This document shows positions 1 through 30,709 of a stretch of DNA of 64,000 nt, in pieces (the first letter of the stretch is position 1; each line of letters begins with the position of its first letter). A program made the translations under genes and the position numbers. Source of the DNA: Sceloporus undulatus (lineage: Eukaryota; Chordata; Lepidosauria; Squamata; Phrynosomatidae); NCBI RefSeq assembly GCF_019175285.1, contig NC_056527.1:119024133-119088132 (forward strand), in the 5' to 3' direction. The notes under the pieces are model-generated. The model worked only from the letters and a program-made list of their open reading frames with translations. It ran no database searches and was not told where the DNA came from.

Positions 1-1930
1 GGCCAGGGGAGCCTATCACAAGTACTTCCGCTTTCTCTGGATTCAGGCTGAGTCTGTTTTCCCTCATCCAGCCCATTACTGACTCCAAGCAAGCATTTAG
101 AGGAGAGATGCCATCCTTAGTCACTGCATCAGTCGGAGACACAGAGAAACATATTTGGGTGTCATCAGCATACTGATAACACTGCGCCCCATGTCTCCGG
201 ATGATCTCTCCCAGCGGTTTCATGTAAATGTTAAATAGCACGGGGGATAGAATGGCTCCTTGAGGAACACCAGATGTAAGTGCCCTCTTATCGGAGCACA
301 CGTCCCCCAGCTGCACCATCTGGAATCTACTCGAGAGGTAGGAACGGAACCACTGGAGCGCAGTGCCCCCAATACCTAACTCCTTCAGGCATTCCAGAAG
401 GATACCATGGTGAATGGTATCGAAAGCCGCTGAGATGTCTAAGAGCACTAACAGGGACACGCTACCCCTGTCCATGCCCAGATGGAGATCATCGACTAAG
501 GCAACCATGGCAGTCTCAACTCCATAGCCCGCCCGGAAGCCAGTTTGAAATGGGTCTAGAAAATCTGTTTCATCCAAGACCGATTGAAGTTGAAAGGCAA
601 CTGCCCTCTCAATCACCTTCCCCAAAAAAGGCAGCAGGGAAACAGGCCGATAATTACTTTGAATGAGGGGTTCTAGGGGGGGCTTTTTTAGCAGTGGTTT
701 TACAATGGCCAGTTTCAAGCTTGATGGAAAACGCCCTTCCCTAAAAGATGAATTCATTATGTGGCGCAACATAACAGTTACAACTGACCCCCCCTGAGCT
801 GCCAGCCAAGAGGGACAGGGATCAAGAGAGTACGTTGTCTTCCTAACACTTCGAAGGATCTTGTCTACTTCCTCGGTACTCACAGACTCAAAATGATCCA
901 GTACAATCGAGTCCACGGAGGCTCTAGGGACCTCTACTCTGGATCCTGAAGAAATACTGGTGTCGAGATCAGCCCTTTTCCGAGAGATTTTATCCGCAAA
1001 GAAGTTGTTAAACTCATCACAGCAGGCCTTGGATGGTTCCAAAATAGGGTTCAGGGAGGAGGGCAACTGAGTAAGCTCCCTCACTACCCTGAACAGCTCT
1101 GCCAGACGCGACTCCGCGGACGCAATACATGCAGCATAGAACAAATTCTTTGCTGCACTTATTGCCACTCCGTAGGCCTTCAAATGAGAGTCCAGGAGTG
1201 CCTTGTCGGCTAAGTGCTGGTGTCTTCGCCAGTTGCGCTCTAGTCGTTGCAGAACCCACTTCCTTTCCCTGAGGTCTTCCGTGTACCAGGGCTGTTTTTT
1301 GGAAGCAGGCCTGAGAGGACGCTTGGGAGCGATACTGTGTATAGCCCTGGAGAGATCAGTATCCCAGGTGTTAGTCAGGGCATCAACAGAATCGCTGTCA
1401 GTTCCAACCATATACCCCTCTAAGGCTTCTTGGAACCTTTTGGGTTCCATCAGCCTTCGAGGGTGGACCATCCTAATAGGTCCGCTACCGCCGGGAGGGA
1501 TTTGGGTAGATGCCTTGAGTTTAACCTCGACCAGGAAATGGTCCGTCCATGACAAGGCGGAGATATTTGTTACCTCTGCCCACGGAATCTCCATGTCCGT
1601 ACAAAAGACCATATCAAGCGTATTACCAGCAGAATGCGTGGGCCCCGAGACCAAATGGGACGGGCCCATGGCAGTCATGGTAGCCATGAACTCCCGAGCC
1701 ACACCAGTTGAACTATGGCTGGCCTCGAAAGGGATGTTGAGGTCCCCCAGGACAAAAGCCTAGGGGACTCCAACACCAGCTCCGAGACCAGCTGTGTCAG
1801 CTCGGATAGGGAGTCTGTTAGCGCACGGGGTGGCCTGTAGACCAACAAAATCCCTAAACTGTCCCTGGCCTTCAGGGTCAGGTAAATGCACTCAATGTAG
1901 TCAGTCTGACGCAAATGGTTCCTGGTTAAG
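1..1930 (-). mobile_element. L2-clade LINE, endonuclease C-terminus to reverse transcriptase
   Basis: Read on the minus strand, this is non-LTR retrotransposon ORF2. The end of an apurinic-type endonuclease (around 1900-1400; phrases such as LLVYRPPRA and SWTDHFLVEVKL) leads through a linker into the reverse transcriptase (around 720-1). Visible RT pieces are SNYRPVSLLPFLGKVIERAV, LLVLLDISAAFDTI, a GVPQGAILSPVLFNIY block and the catalytic YADDTQ box near 170. The wording (LSAAFDTIDHG, SVMGWMRENRLSLNPEK) is L2-like rather than CR1-like. The 3' part lies beyond the left edge. The frame is interrupted at several places, so this copy is dead. A second copy of the family is at 54.1-56.2 kb. Confidence 0.85.
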
Positions 1931-1953
1931 GAAAAGGTATTCTTGTTTACATA

Positions 1954-2362
1954 CCTTTACAGGGCCAACCAAAATGCACAACTACGTCTTGCAAGCTTTC
2001 CAAGTCACACTGGCTTCTTCTTCATCAGGCAAACAGGAGAAAAGAATTGAAGATGTTAGTCCTAGGCCTGCATTTTGCTGATTCTGGTCTCAGTTTAGAT
2101 GGGCTATCTGAATGCTTTGGCCATGCAGTCACTAGGAGATTCTCAAAGTCAAGGAAATTTAATGTCCATTTGCAATTCGAGGAAGATGTTTCCTTGGAAT
2201 CCAGCATGTCTCCTTCCTTTGTGAAGCTACAGGTTCCTATGAAGGTAGAGGACACTGAACTTCTCTAGAAGTCTTCCTGTTTTGCATCAGGAAAACTTTA
2301 GGTGGTCTAGAGGGCAAAGCTTGCAACGCATGGTTGTGCATTTTGGTTGGCCCAATAAAGGG
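1954..2362. mobile_element. Foldback (MITE-like) element of about 410 bp
   Basis: The two ends are imperfect inverted repeats. The left end reads gggccaaccaaaatgcacaa followed by a cttgcaagctttc block. The right end, around 2312-2362, carries its reverse complement (gcttgcaacgc, then ttgtgcattttggttggccc). The arms stay alignable inward to the catcaggcaaacagg block at about 2025-2040 and its partner at about 2275-2290, roughly 85 bp each. No coding capacity is seen. The superfamily is not recognised. Confidence 0.7.
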
Positions 2363-2454
2363 ATCATTGTTTGGATGTTATTGGATTTGCTATATGGCCA
2401 ACATGGCTGCCCCTAGATGTTTTCTGTCTTCCGTGGTTCTCAACAAACTTTTTG

Positions 2455-3475
2455 TGTGCTAAACATTAAGAAAGCAACCATAATGACCACAAAGAGTCCC
2501 ATACCTTGCTCACAGATAGACCAGAATGGAGACTGTAGTCAAGAAATCGGTAGAAGACTAGGAATGGCAAGGGCACTGAAAGAACTAGGCAAGATCCTAA
2601 ACTGCAAAGGTATAATTCTGAACACTGACGTTAGGCTAGCGCTAGTCCAAGCCATCTATTCCCCATCACTATGTACAGATGTGAGAGCTGGACAGTTACG
2701 AAAATGGACATAAGGAAAATAAACTCATTTGAGATGTGGTGCTGGAGAAGAGTGCTGAAGATACTGCAGACAGCCAAGAAGACATACAAAGGATGGGGCC
2801 AAGCGGGAGCGTGTCCAGAGGATGGTGACCAAAATGGTGAAGGGTCTGAGAGCCCCAAGCCCTCTGAGAAGTGACTTAGGGAGCTGGGGATGTTTAGCCT
2901 GGGGAAGAGAAGGTTAAGATGTAATATGACAGCCCAGTTTAAGTATCTGAAAGGATATTACATTGAGGAGGGAGCTCCAGAGAACAGGACACAGAGCAAT
3001 GGATGCAAACTACAGGAAAAGACCTCAACATTAGGAGAAACCTCCTGACAGTAAGGGCTGCCTTGGAGTGTGATGGAGTCTCTTCCTTTGGAGGCTGGAT
3101 GGTCCTCTGTGACAGGGAGCTCCTGGACTGCGTCTTCCTGCGTGGCAGAAGGGGATCGGACGGGATGGTCCTCTTCCAACTCCAGGATTCTGTGATTCTC
3201 TCAAATGGGTTCTTGAAAAGATCAAGCCTAAAATATCCCTGGAAGCCAGGGCCAAACTGAGGCAGGACTCACAAGAAAAGAGGATGATGCTGGGAAAGGT
3301 GGAGGGAAGTAGAAACAGAAACGCATGCCAGAGGGTGAGATTCAATCGTCAGGGAGGTCATGGGCCTGACCCTACAAGACTTAAGCAGATGAAGGGAGGG
3401 CAGGGAATCTTGGAGATGCCTCCATCCACAGGGTGGCCATGAGTCAAAGTCCCCTTGAAGTCAACGAACAACATC
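2455..3475 (+). mobile_element. RTE/BovB-like LINE 3' region, split by a CR1 insertion
   Basis: The 3' third of an RTE (BovB-type) ORF is seen in two parts. The first, about 2455-2790, covers the segment after the RT palm (MARALKELGKIL, ESWTVTKMD, FEMWCWRRVLKI). The second, about 3211-3475, is the terminal part (SLEAR, MLGKVEGSRNRN, the GHGPD block and the end that reads tggccatgagtcaaagtccc). A CR1 tail lies between them. A related, uninterrupted copy at 58.85-59.38 kb shows the expected order. Frame and stop damage are obvious, so the copy is dead. Confidence 0.75.
2795..3207 (+). mobile_element. CR1 LINE 3' end
   Basis: This is the C-terminal RT tail and 3' UTR of a CR1 element: gcgtgtccagaggatggtga, [14 protein letters not shown]-like text, NIRRNLLTVRAA, then the typical 3' UTR ending in tcttccaactccaggattct. 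It is 5'-truncated, as is usual for CR1. It lies inside the BovB copy, so it inserted later than that LINE. Confidence 0.85.
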
Positions 3476-3574
3476 ATCACTGGAGCTGCCTTGGCCTCAG
3501 TTGTCCAAGTGGGCAGCAGGTGGCAGCACTCAGCCCCACTCCTTTTCTGGCCAGAGCACCAGCCTCACCAAGGT

Positions 3575-3843
3575 TGCATCCACACTGCAGAAACAATCCG
3601 GTTTGACCCCACTTTAAGTGCCATGGCTCCATGCTGTGGAATTCTGGGAATGGTAGTTTGTTGTGGCACCAGAATGGAGTCATAGCAATTAAAGTGGGTC
3701 AAGCTGGATTATTTCTGTAGTATGGATGCAGCCTCAGACAGAGAAGGCTAAACATCTCCCAAAACTACAAATCCCACAGTTCCACAGCATTGAGCCATGG
3801 CAGTTTGAAGTGGTGTCAAGCTGCCTTCTTTCTGCAGTCCAGG
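3575..3843. mobile_element. Palindromic MITE, one short full copy plus a half copy
   Basis: Positions 3575-3731 begin tgcatccacactgcag and end ctgtagtatggatgca, with long inverted arms (ccactttaa against ttaaagtgg) around a core containing gaattctgggaatggtagtt. Directly after it, 3733-3843 repeats the right half of the longer family form (acagcattgagccatggcag, then ttctgcag). The longer form is seen at 14185-14386. There is no coding capacity. Copies of this kind are very common in lizard DNA. Confidence 0.7.
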
Positions 3844-3844
3844 T

Positions 3845-4528
3845 TAACTAAGGTATGCCTGTATTTTCTTTTAGGAGGATGGATAAAATGTTTAAGACAA
3901 TGTGTTGACAAGCTTTATGCCCTCAAAGCATTTCTGAAAACTAGGTAAGAGGAAGGCTTTTATGTAACACTGCGTACGCTGTTTGGCCATTGCAGTTCCT
4001 GGCCCTGGTTTCCTCTTCTGGCTTCTTTTTAGGGGAATGAGCGTGTTGCGTTGGCTGGTCCCTATGGAGAACTAATGGAGGAGACAAATAAGACTCCCTC
4101 TTTACTGAGGCTGGCGTTCTCTTTGGGTTTAATGGGTCGGGGGGGGGGGGTTTGCCTGTTCCTCACAAAAAAGAGGTTCCTTACTGTTCAGGTGTTCCTT
4201 ATAGTTCAAGATTTTGTAGCTCCATTTGTAACATAAGATACAAATTTAAACACCGAGTTCAATTTGTAATTACATTCTGTCCATAAAGGATGCTAGCACT
4301 GCATTTTTCAATTTTTAAAAGCATTTCTATTATTTTTTTCCTGGAGGAAGAATGGAGAAATCCCTTTCCTGCCTGGCTCTATGGCTTCCAACACTTTGGG
4401 ACGCTTCTCTCTCGCCAGGACCACTATGTTTTGGGGCTGGGGCCGATGGCTGCCTTGTGGGTCGACCCCAGAGCCGCCTGCATGACTTCAAAACTTTGCA
4501 AAATAACGCTGCAAAGGTATCTAGAGAG
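3845..4528. other. No gene seen
   Basis: This stretch is ordinary sequence with a G run at 4139-4150. Reading frames here are short and lack recognisable domains or codon structure. No repeat family was recognised except the SINE tail that starts at about 4529. Confidence 0.5.
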
Positions 4529-4607
4529 ACTCAAGAAAACCCATGATAGGTTTGCCTTAGGGTCGCTGTAGGCCAGAAATGATTTGAAGGCATGCAACAA
4601 CAACAAC
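4529..4607 (+). mobile_element. SINE 3' end (Sauria-SINE/BovB-type tail)
   Basis: The segment contains gataggtttgccttagggtc and ends tttgaaggcatgcaacaac followed by CAA repeats. This is the tail shared by squamate tRNA SINEs and BovB LINEs. The tRNA-like head is not visible. Confidence 0.65.
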
Positions 4608-5518
4608 AACTCATTAACTTAGCAGAGGAGAGGAAAGGATCTTGCCCTTTCCTGTGCACTTAGGCAAAAGCAAACTGCTGCAGCCTCTCCTAGCTTGTCT
4701 CTTTTTCCTCATTCATACCTTTTGCCATCTAGACCCTACTCTGATGTTGCTTGGCCACATGCATCCTAGTCTTCGTTTGTGAAATGTTGGAAAGTTTGTA
4801 CCAGAGCTTGGAAAAGTCCCCTCTTTTTTTGTATAAGGAAGGAGAAACCTTTGCAGACTCTGGCCAAGGTGTGCTATACCTTTGCATGCCCAAAGGCAGG
4901 TGAGGGGTCATTCTGTGGTGAAAAAGAGACATCAAGGGTGGACAATAGCCCAGCTTGTGGTCCTTGGGCAGCTTCCTGCACCTCCAAATGCACCCCTGGG
5001 GTTTTTCTTACCCCAAAACAAATGGCCTTTGCAGCATTTCAGGACAAATTTCTGTTGCAAACTGTTAGATGCACTGGAGCCAAATTGGGAAAGACATGGT
5101 ATTGACGACAGTTAATTGACTCTCGTCAGCTGGCAGGTCAATATCATAGTCAGTATCACGGTCTGCATCGTCATGTCAATTAAAGTACGTTTAAGGTTAA
5201 TGCATATAGAAACATAAACTTAACAATAATCAATCAGCTATGAGTGGAGGGATTTCATTTGTTAATAATGACCATGGATTTTTCTAAATATTAATTAATC
5301 AAACATCATTAGTTGACAATAAAATGATTAATTCCAAATAGTCAACTATGAGTTGGGAGATTATTTGTTAAGCAGAATATGTGATAATACGCTAGTATTT
5401 TAAAACACTCATTAATCAGGTATTTGGGGGATTTTACAGGTGAAATTCAAATATAAATAATTAAATGGAAAATAAATGGAAAAGCAGTCTATTTTAAATA
5501 TTTTCCCGTTTTATACCC
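4608..5518. other. Gene-free, AT-rich stretch with degenerate internal repeats
   Basis: From about 5105 the sequence becomes AT-rich. Phrases recur roughly every 75-110 bp: cagctatgagtggagggatt near 5232, a ctatgagttgggagattatt form near 5346, and a weaker third form near 5415. Each is followed by TTAAT-rich text. No gene or named repeat is recognised. Confidence 0.4.
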
Positions 5519-5765
5519 TTTTATCACAGGAAGAAGAAGATCAGGAGTTTATCCTGTGAATATTCCCGGGGAAATAGCGTAATGATGCACAAAATCCACC
5601 ATTAAAGAGGTCACAAAGAAGGATTAATGCACATCTTTTTACTGTCAGGATTTCAGTGCACAATTGTGTGTGATAATCATTCGCGCAATCATTCGCCATT
5701 TCCGCTTCATTTGTGGGATGCTTTAAATATGCTTTAATTTAATGTCGAAATCAGCCCCAGTGTGA
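5519..5765 (+). mobile_element. Short TIR-type repeat (family shared with 13751-14053)
   Basis: This segment matches 13751-14053 in order over most of its length. Shared blocks are tttatcaca, ccaccattaaag, ggtcacaaag, gcacatctttttact, a tgatmatcattygcgcaat block, cgccattt and gatgctttaaat. There is no coding capacity. Confidence 0.6.
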
Positions 5766-5779
5766 AACCCCCCCCCCCC

Positions 5780-5972
5780 AGATTCAATTCCCAGCTTGGC
5801 CATGAAACGCATTGGGTGCCACTAGCCAAGTCACACTCTCTCAGCCTCCGGGGAAGGCAATGGCAAACCCCACTAAAGACATTTGCCAAGAAAACCCCAG
5901 GACAGGTTTGCCTTAGGACCACTGTAATTCAGGAACAGCTTGAAGGCAGACAACGACAACAACTACAAAGCC
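5780..5972 (+). mobile_element. tRNA-derived SINE (Sauria-SINE type), 5'-damaged
   Basis: A box-B-like attcaattcccagcttggcc start follows a C run. After it come aagtcacactctctcagcct, a tggcaaaccccactaaagac block, acaggtttgccttaggacc and the tail cttgaaggcagacaacgac with CAA repeats. Head and tail organisation match squamate tRNA SINEs. Confidence 0.75.
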
Positions 5973-6011
5973 AGGCCAACCCAGATTTGGCTTTGTGGCC
6001 CTTGGACACTT

Positions 6012-6098
6012 GCCCCAGGGGAGAAGGTTAAGAGGTGATAGGATAACCCTGTTTAAGTATTTGAAGGGATGTCACATTCAAGATGGATGGGGTAATTT
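6012..6098 (+). mobile_element. CR1 fragment
   Basis: A short CR1 3' ORF piece reads gagaaggttaagaggtgat, then ataaccctgtttaagtattt and gaagggatgtcacattc. It is the same stretch found in the longer CR1 copies at 10.4 and 51.2 kb. Confidence 0.7.
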
Positions 6099-6341
6099 AA
6101 GTTTCCTAAGGCTTCTGGAAATGATGCCCCTGTGAATCTTCGGCCAAGTAAAATCTGTTTTCCTTTCCTACCTTGGACCTTGGTTTCCAGTTATTTGCAC
6201 CCCATATCTGCAACAAAGGAAACAAAACATGTTTAAATATGACACTGCCATAGCCAAGCCTGTTAATGAGCAGAGTAGCAGAAAATGTGCTCTTGTCTGA
6301 CTATGCTTTCCTAAGAACGTCAAAGACGCCCAAACACATTG

Positions 6342-6490
6342 TTTGTGGGGTTTTGGGGATCTGGGGCCATGTTCTGGAAGAGTCTCTTCCTGACGTCGGC
6401 ATCTGTGGCTAAGAGCATCTTCAGAGGAGGACAAAACGGCAGAAACAAACTCTTCCAGAATATGGCCACAGATCCCCCAAAACCCACGAA
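6342..6490. mobile_element. Foldback MITE, short copy (family of 11326-11892)
   Basis: The left arm contains ggggccatgttctggaagag and gcatctgtggctaagagcat. The right arm is its reverse complement (aaactcttccagaatatggc, ending ccaaaacccac). The loop between the arms is short. Related copies lie at 11326-11892 and 15535-15630. Confidence 0.7.
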
Positions 6491-6829
6491 ACCCATGAAA
6501 GCCTTTGACTTCACAGAGTTTGTAGTTTCAAGAAACAAAAGTTTACTAATGGCTTTCATCTATATTGACATAAAGGGCCATATCCGAAGATAGCTAGTGA
6601 ATAATAGTTCAGGTAGAAAATAAGTCTTTATCTCACCATCTTTCAAAGAAAGTGGAGAGAGCAGGAAGATGGGAAACAGCAGCTCTCCGTTGAAAATCTT
6701 GGCGAGAAAGCCAGTCCCAAAAGGGAGTTCGAATGAGAGAGAAAGAGAGAGAGAGGAGAGCTGGCATGCAGGAATTCCCTGTCTATCTAAGTTGGGGAAA
6801 AGAGAATGCAAACATCTTCCAACAGGACG

Positions 6830-7292
6830 GAGCAGGCTTGTTTTCTGCTGCTCCAGAGAAGAGGCCCAGAACAATGGATGCAAGCTGAAGGAAAAGAGAT
6901 TCCAGCTCAATATTAGGAGGAACTTCCTGAGAGTAAGGGCTGTTTGACAGAGGAGCAAACTCCCTCAAGGAGCAGAATTCAAAGATATATAGCAGTATTA
7001 GTCTGTGGAATCAGTCCATAGAGAGATCTTGCAGCACCTTTGAGACTCACTGAAAGAAAGAGGTTGGCAGTATGAGCTTCCCTAGCCTTCAGTCTACTTC
7101 CTCAGATGCAACGATGATGATGATGATGCTACGTAGAGATCTTGTACCACCTTTGAGACTAGCAGGAGCTTTCCTGGGCTGGTGGCGTCTCCTTCTTTGG
7201 AGGCTGTTTTTTAAAGAGAGGCTGGGTGGCCATTGGTCCCAGGGAGGGCCCTGAGGGGGTCTCTTCCAGCTCTAGGCTTCTAGGACTGAGAG
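6830..7292 (+). mobile_element. CR1 3' end, interrupted by another repeat
   Basis: The first CR1 part, 6830-6973, reads [34 protein letters not shown]-like text at the nucleotide level. The second part, about 7183-7292, gives the 3' UTR (tccttctttggaggctgttt, then tcttccagctctaggcttct). The two are separated by the repeat at 6976-7182. The CR1 is therefore older than its insert. Confidence 0.75.
6976..7182 (+). mobile_element. Arm of the 'agagatcttgtagcacc' MITE with a GAT microsatellite
   Basis: The block gagagatcttgcagcacctt, followed by gactcactgaaagaaag and cagtctacttcctcagatgc, ends in a short GATGAT run. A second start of the same arm (gtagagatcttgtaccacc) follows. The complete foldback form of this family lies at 56229-56657. 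Confidence 0.65.
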
Positions 7293-8030
7293 CCAGCATG
7301 GCCTGCCTGGATGGCTAGCAAGCCTGCAGGGTTCCTACTACTCCTCCCCCCCCCGCCTCCAGCGTATATATACCCTCCTCCCTCCACAAGACCCCTGGGC
7401 TGGGGCTCTGGGACCACTGCAAATCCCCAAAGCCCTCTCTAGGGATCTGGGGCCAAGGGCCCTGGCCCTCCCTGGGCTGGAGGGGCTGCAAAGGCATGGC
7501 TAGCGAGGCCTTTCAGGGCAACTGTTAGTTCAAGTTGAGCATAGAGTTGTGCTGCTGGAGGACCTCGAGATTCCCAGAGAGAACACAGTCCTCAAATCCG
7601 GGAAGAATCCAATCGAGGACAAGAGCCAAGGCCCCCAATGGCGAGGGATGAGGAGTGGCCCGGCTGCCTTTCAGCCAAGTGCCCTGGAGAAGCGGAGCTG
7701 GAGGGGCCTCGAGGGCCATCGGGTCCAAAGCCTTGCCTTTGCAGGGACCGAAGGGACAAGAGGCCAATGGGTCGGAGAGCAGGCTGCCCAAGTGAGGAGG
7801 AGCCCGGGCCACAGAAAGGGAGCGGGGGGATGGCTGGCCAGGGCTGCCCTGCTCCCTCTTCCGCCTAAGCCTCCTTCCTTCCCCAGCCGAAGTGGGCTGC
7901 AGCTCCCATCATCCCCCACTAACCCACCCGGGGGGGCTTGCTGTGGGCTTTGGGGGGAACCAAGAGGCCCGGGGCAGAGACGAGGGCCGCTGGGAGCTGC
8001 GGTCTCGCCAGGCCCAAGAGGCAGGCAGGG
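7293..8030. other. GC-rich stretch upstream of the NYAP1 candidate promoter
   Basis: No gene is recognised. The sequence is GC-rich and purine/pyrimidine-biased, with C runs. Long open frames here come from the low stop-codon density of GC-rich DNA. Part of it may be NYAP1 promoter or upstream regulatory sequence. Confidence 0.4.
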
Positions 8031-8570
8031 GCGCCTAGAGCACCCCCCCCCCCCCTGCGGCCGGACTCTGGAGGGACCCCAAGGCAAGGCAAGGCAAGGC
8101 AAGGCGGGCCGGGGTCCTCCTCCTCCTCCCCCGCCGCCGCCGCCCCTTCGCTCTCCTTCGGAGGAGGAGGCGCTGCGTCAGTCGGAGGAGAGCGGCGGCG
8201 GCGGCGTCAGCTGGAGCCAAGGCAGCGCCAGCCTCCCGAGCATCCTTCCTCTCCTGCTGCTGCTGCTGCTGCTTCTGGCCGGGCAGGTGAGCCAGCAAGG
8301 GCCCAGGGAGGTGGTCCAGGGCCTCCTTGGCCCTGCTCTGCATCCGTCGCCAAGGCAACGCCCGGGGAGAGGGAGGGAGGGGTCTTTGGGGGGCCGAGCA
8401 GGAGGAAGAAGAAGCCCCCGGCCCCATCCATCAGGAGGAGGAGGAGGAGGAAGGCCCTGGCCCCGGAGGGAGGGCCAGCTAGCCAGACCCAGAACCGGCC
8501 AGGCGGCAGGGAGGCAGGCAACCGAGCGGGGGGGCGGCGGCAGGGAGGGGGCCTCGACCCACCGACACAC
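8030..8570 (+). promoter_or_regulatory. GC-rich CpG block, candidate NYAP1 promoter and 5' non-coding exon
   Basis: This stretch is rich in CpG and GCC/GGC repeats (ccgccgccgccgccccttcg, gcggcggcggcggcgtcag). Its 8084-8106 part is a pentamer run of GGCAA units. A strong splice-donor candidate (ggccgggcag/gtgagcc) falls at 8287. That would make about 8100-8286 a first, non-coding exon to be joined to the acceptor at 9840. This lies upstream of, and in the right orientation for, NYAP1. No TATA box or start site can be fixed from the sequence, so the exon is inferred. Confidence 0.45.
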
Positions 8571-9368
8571 CCTCCCTGCCTGCCTGCCTTCCCTGGCAGC
8601 GCCCCAGCATCCCGAAGCAGGAGGGGCCCTTCCCCTTCGGGGCCACACAGACCCAGGCCTCCCTCCCAGGTGCCCCCCCCCAGCAAAGGGCCAGGCTCCC
8701 AGCCCCGCAGCCGCCCCCGAGGCCCACCGCCCCCCAGGCAGGCCCGAAGGGCCCAGGCTGCCCGGCCCTCCCTGGGGTGGCCCCAGTCCAGGGGAGCTGC
8801 ATCCAGTGGGGCCCATCCCCACCAGGGACTGGCCCCTCCATCCTCTGGGAGGGACCCCAGGCCAGGCCCCCCCCCTTCAGGGGCCTTCCCCGGGCTCCTG
8901 CCACACCTGAGGCCCACCGGCAGCTAGCCCAAACCTCCCCCCCCAGTCTAGAGCCACTGGACTACAACTCCCATCGCTCCTAGACATGGCCCACAGAAAC
9001 TCAGCCCCAGGGATGAGGGGTCTTGCAGGTAGCAAATGTGGGAAAGGTTTGGAAACACAGACCCGGAGGAGGAGGAGGAGGAGGCTCCTTCTTCCCTGGC
9101 TGTCCAAGTCTCTCTTTCCCTCCTCCCAAGGCTCTCTTTTGGGGAGCTGGGCTTTCCATGTGTTTCCTAGATCTGCCTCCATCTTGCCTGTTGCCTTCTT
9201 ATGGCGACCCCATGGACCTCTTAAGAGTCTGCCCAGACAAGGAATCCTCAGAGGGATTCCTTGGCAGTCTCTCATCCCCGTACTAACCAGGGCTAAGCCC
9301 ACTCAGCTTCCAGGATCTGACAGGAACCAGTGCCTTTGAAGGTATTTAAGGGGATGGCTTTAATATTT

Positions 9369-9594
9369 GTTGTTGTTACGGTGTGCCTTCAAGGCATCTC
9401 TGGCTCATGGCAACCCTCACGTGAATGGTTTTTTATTGGAAAGGTTGTTTCAGAGGAGGGTTTTCTGTTGCCTTCCCTTTGAGGCTGAGAGAATGTGTCT
9501 TATCGCCCAAGGTCACCCAGGGAGTGTCTGTGGCTGAACCAGGATTCGAACCCTGGTCTCCAGAGTCATAGGCCAACTCTCAAAGCACTACAGC
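9369..9594 (-). mobile_element. tRNA-derived SINE (Sauria-SINE type)
   Basis: On the minus strand a tRNA-like head has the box-B phrase gggttcgaatcctggttc. The middle has gggtgaccttgggcgataag. The tail reads atgccttgaaggcacaccg followed by AACAACA. It sits between the NYAP1 candidate 5' exon and the first coding exon. Confidence 0.75.
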
Positions 9595-9880
9595 ATGCTG
9601 CATACTGGAGCATCATTACTAGGTTCCTTTTTATTCAGTGGGCCTAATTGGGAGTAAGAATTGGATTTTGGCTACAGGATGATACCAGCCTCTTCCCACC
9701 TGAGGCCCTTGGGAGCTGGCTGGGGGATTCTGGGAGGTGCAGTTCACACTTCCCGAGAGCCCCAGGTTGAAGGAAGCTGAGGAATACATGCCCATGTTGG
9801 CAGCCCTGGCCCCTGACCGCCCTCTTTCCCCTCCATCCAGGTGCGCCCCTTTGCTCTCCGTCTTTGCCGGCCACCGGAAG

Positions 9881-30709
<20,829 letters not shown>

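Noticed and set aside
7549-8910. Long open frame of 453 codons in the GC-rich region upstream of NYAP1
   Set aside because: Low-complexity Pro/Gly/Arg-rich text with open frames on both strands at once. This comes from GC-rich DNA with few stop codons, and no domain is visible.
9369-9594. Possible functional tRNA gene, from the box-B-like motif
   Set aside because: The motif belongs to a tRNA-derived SINE with the squamate SINE body and tail. There is no intact cloverleaf.
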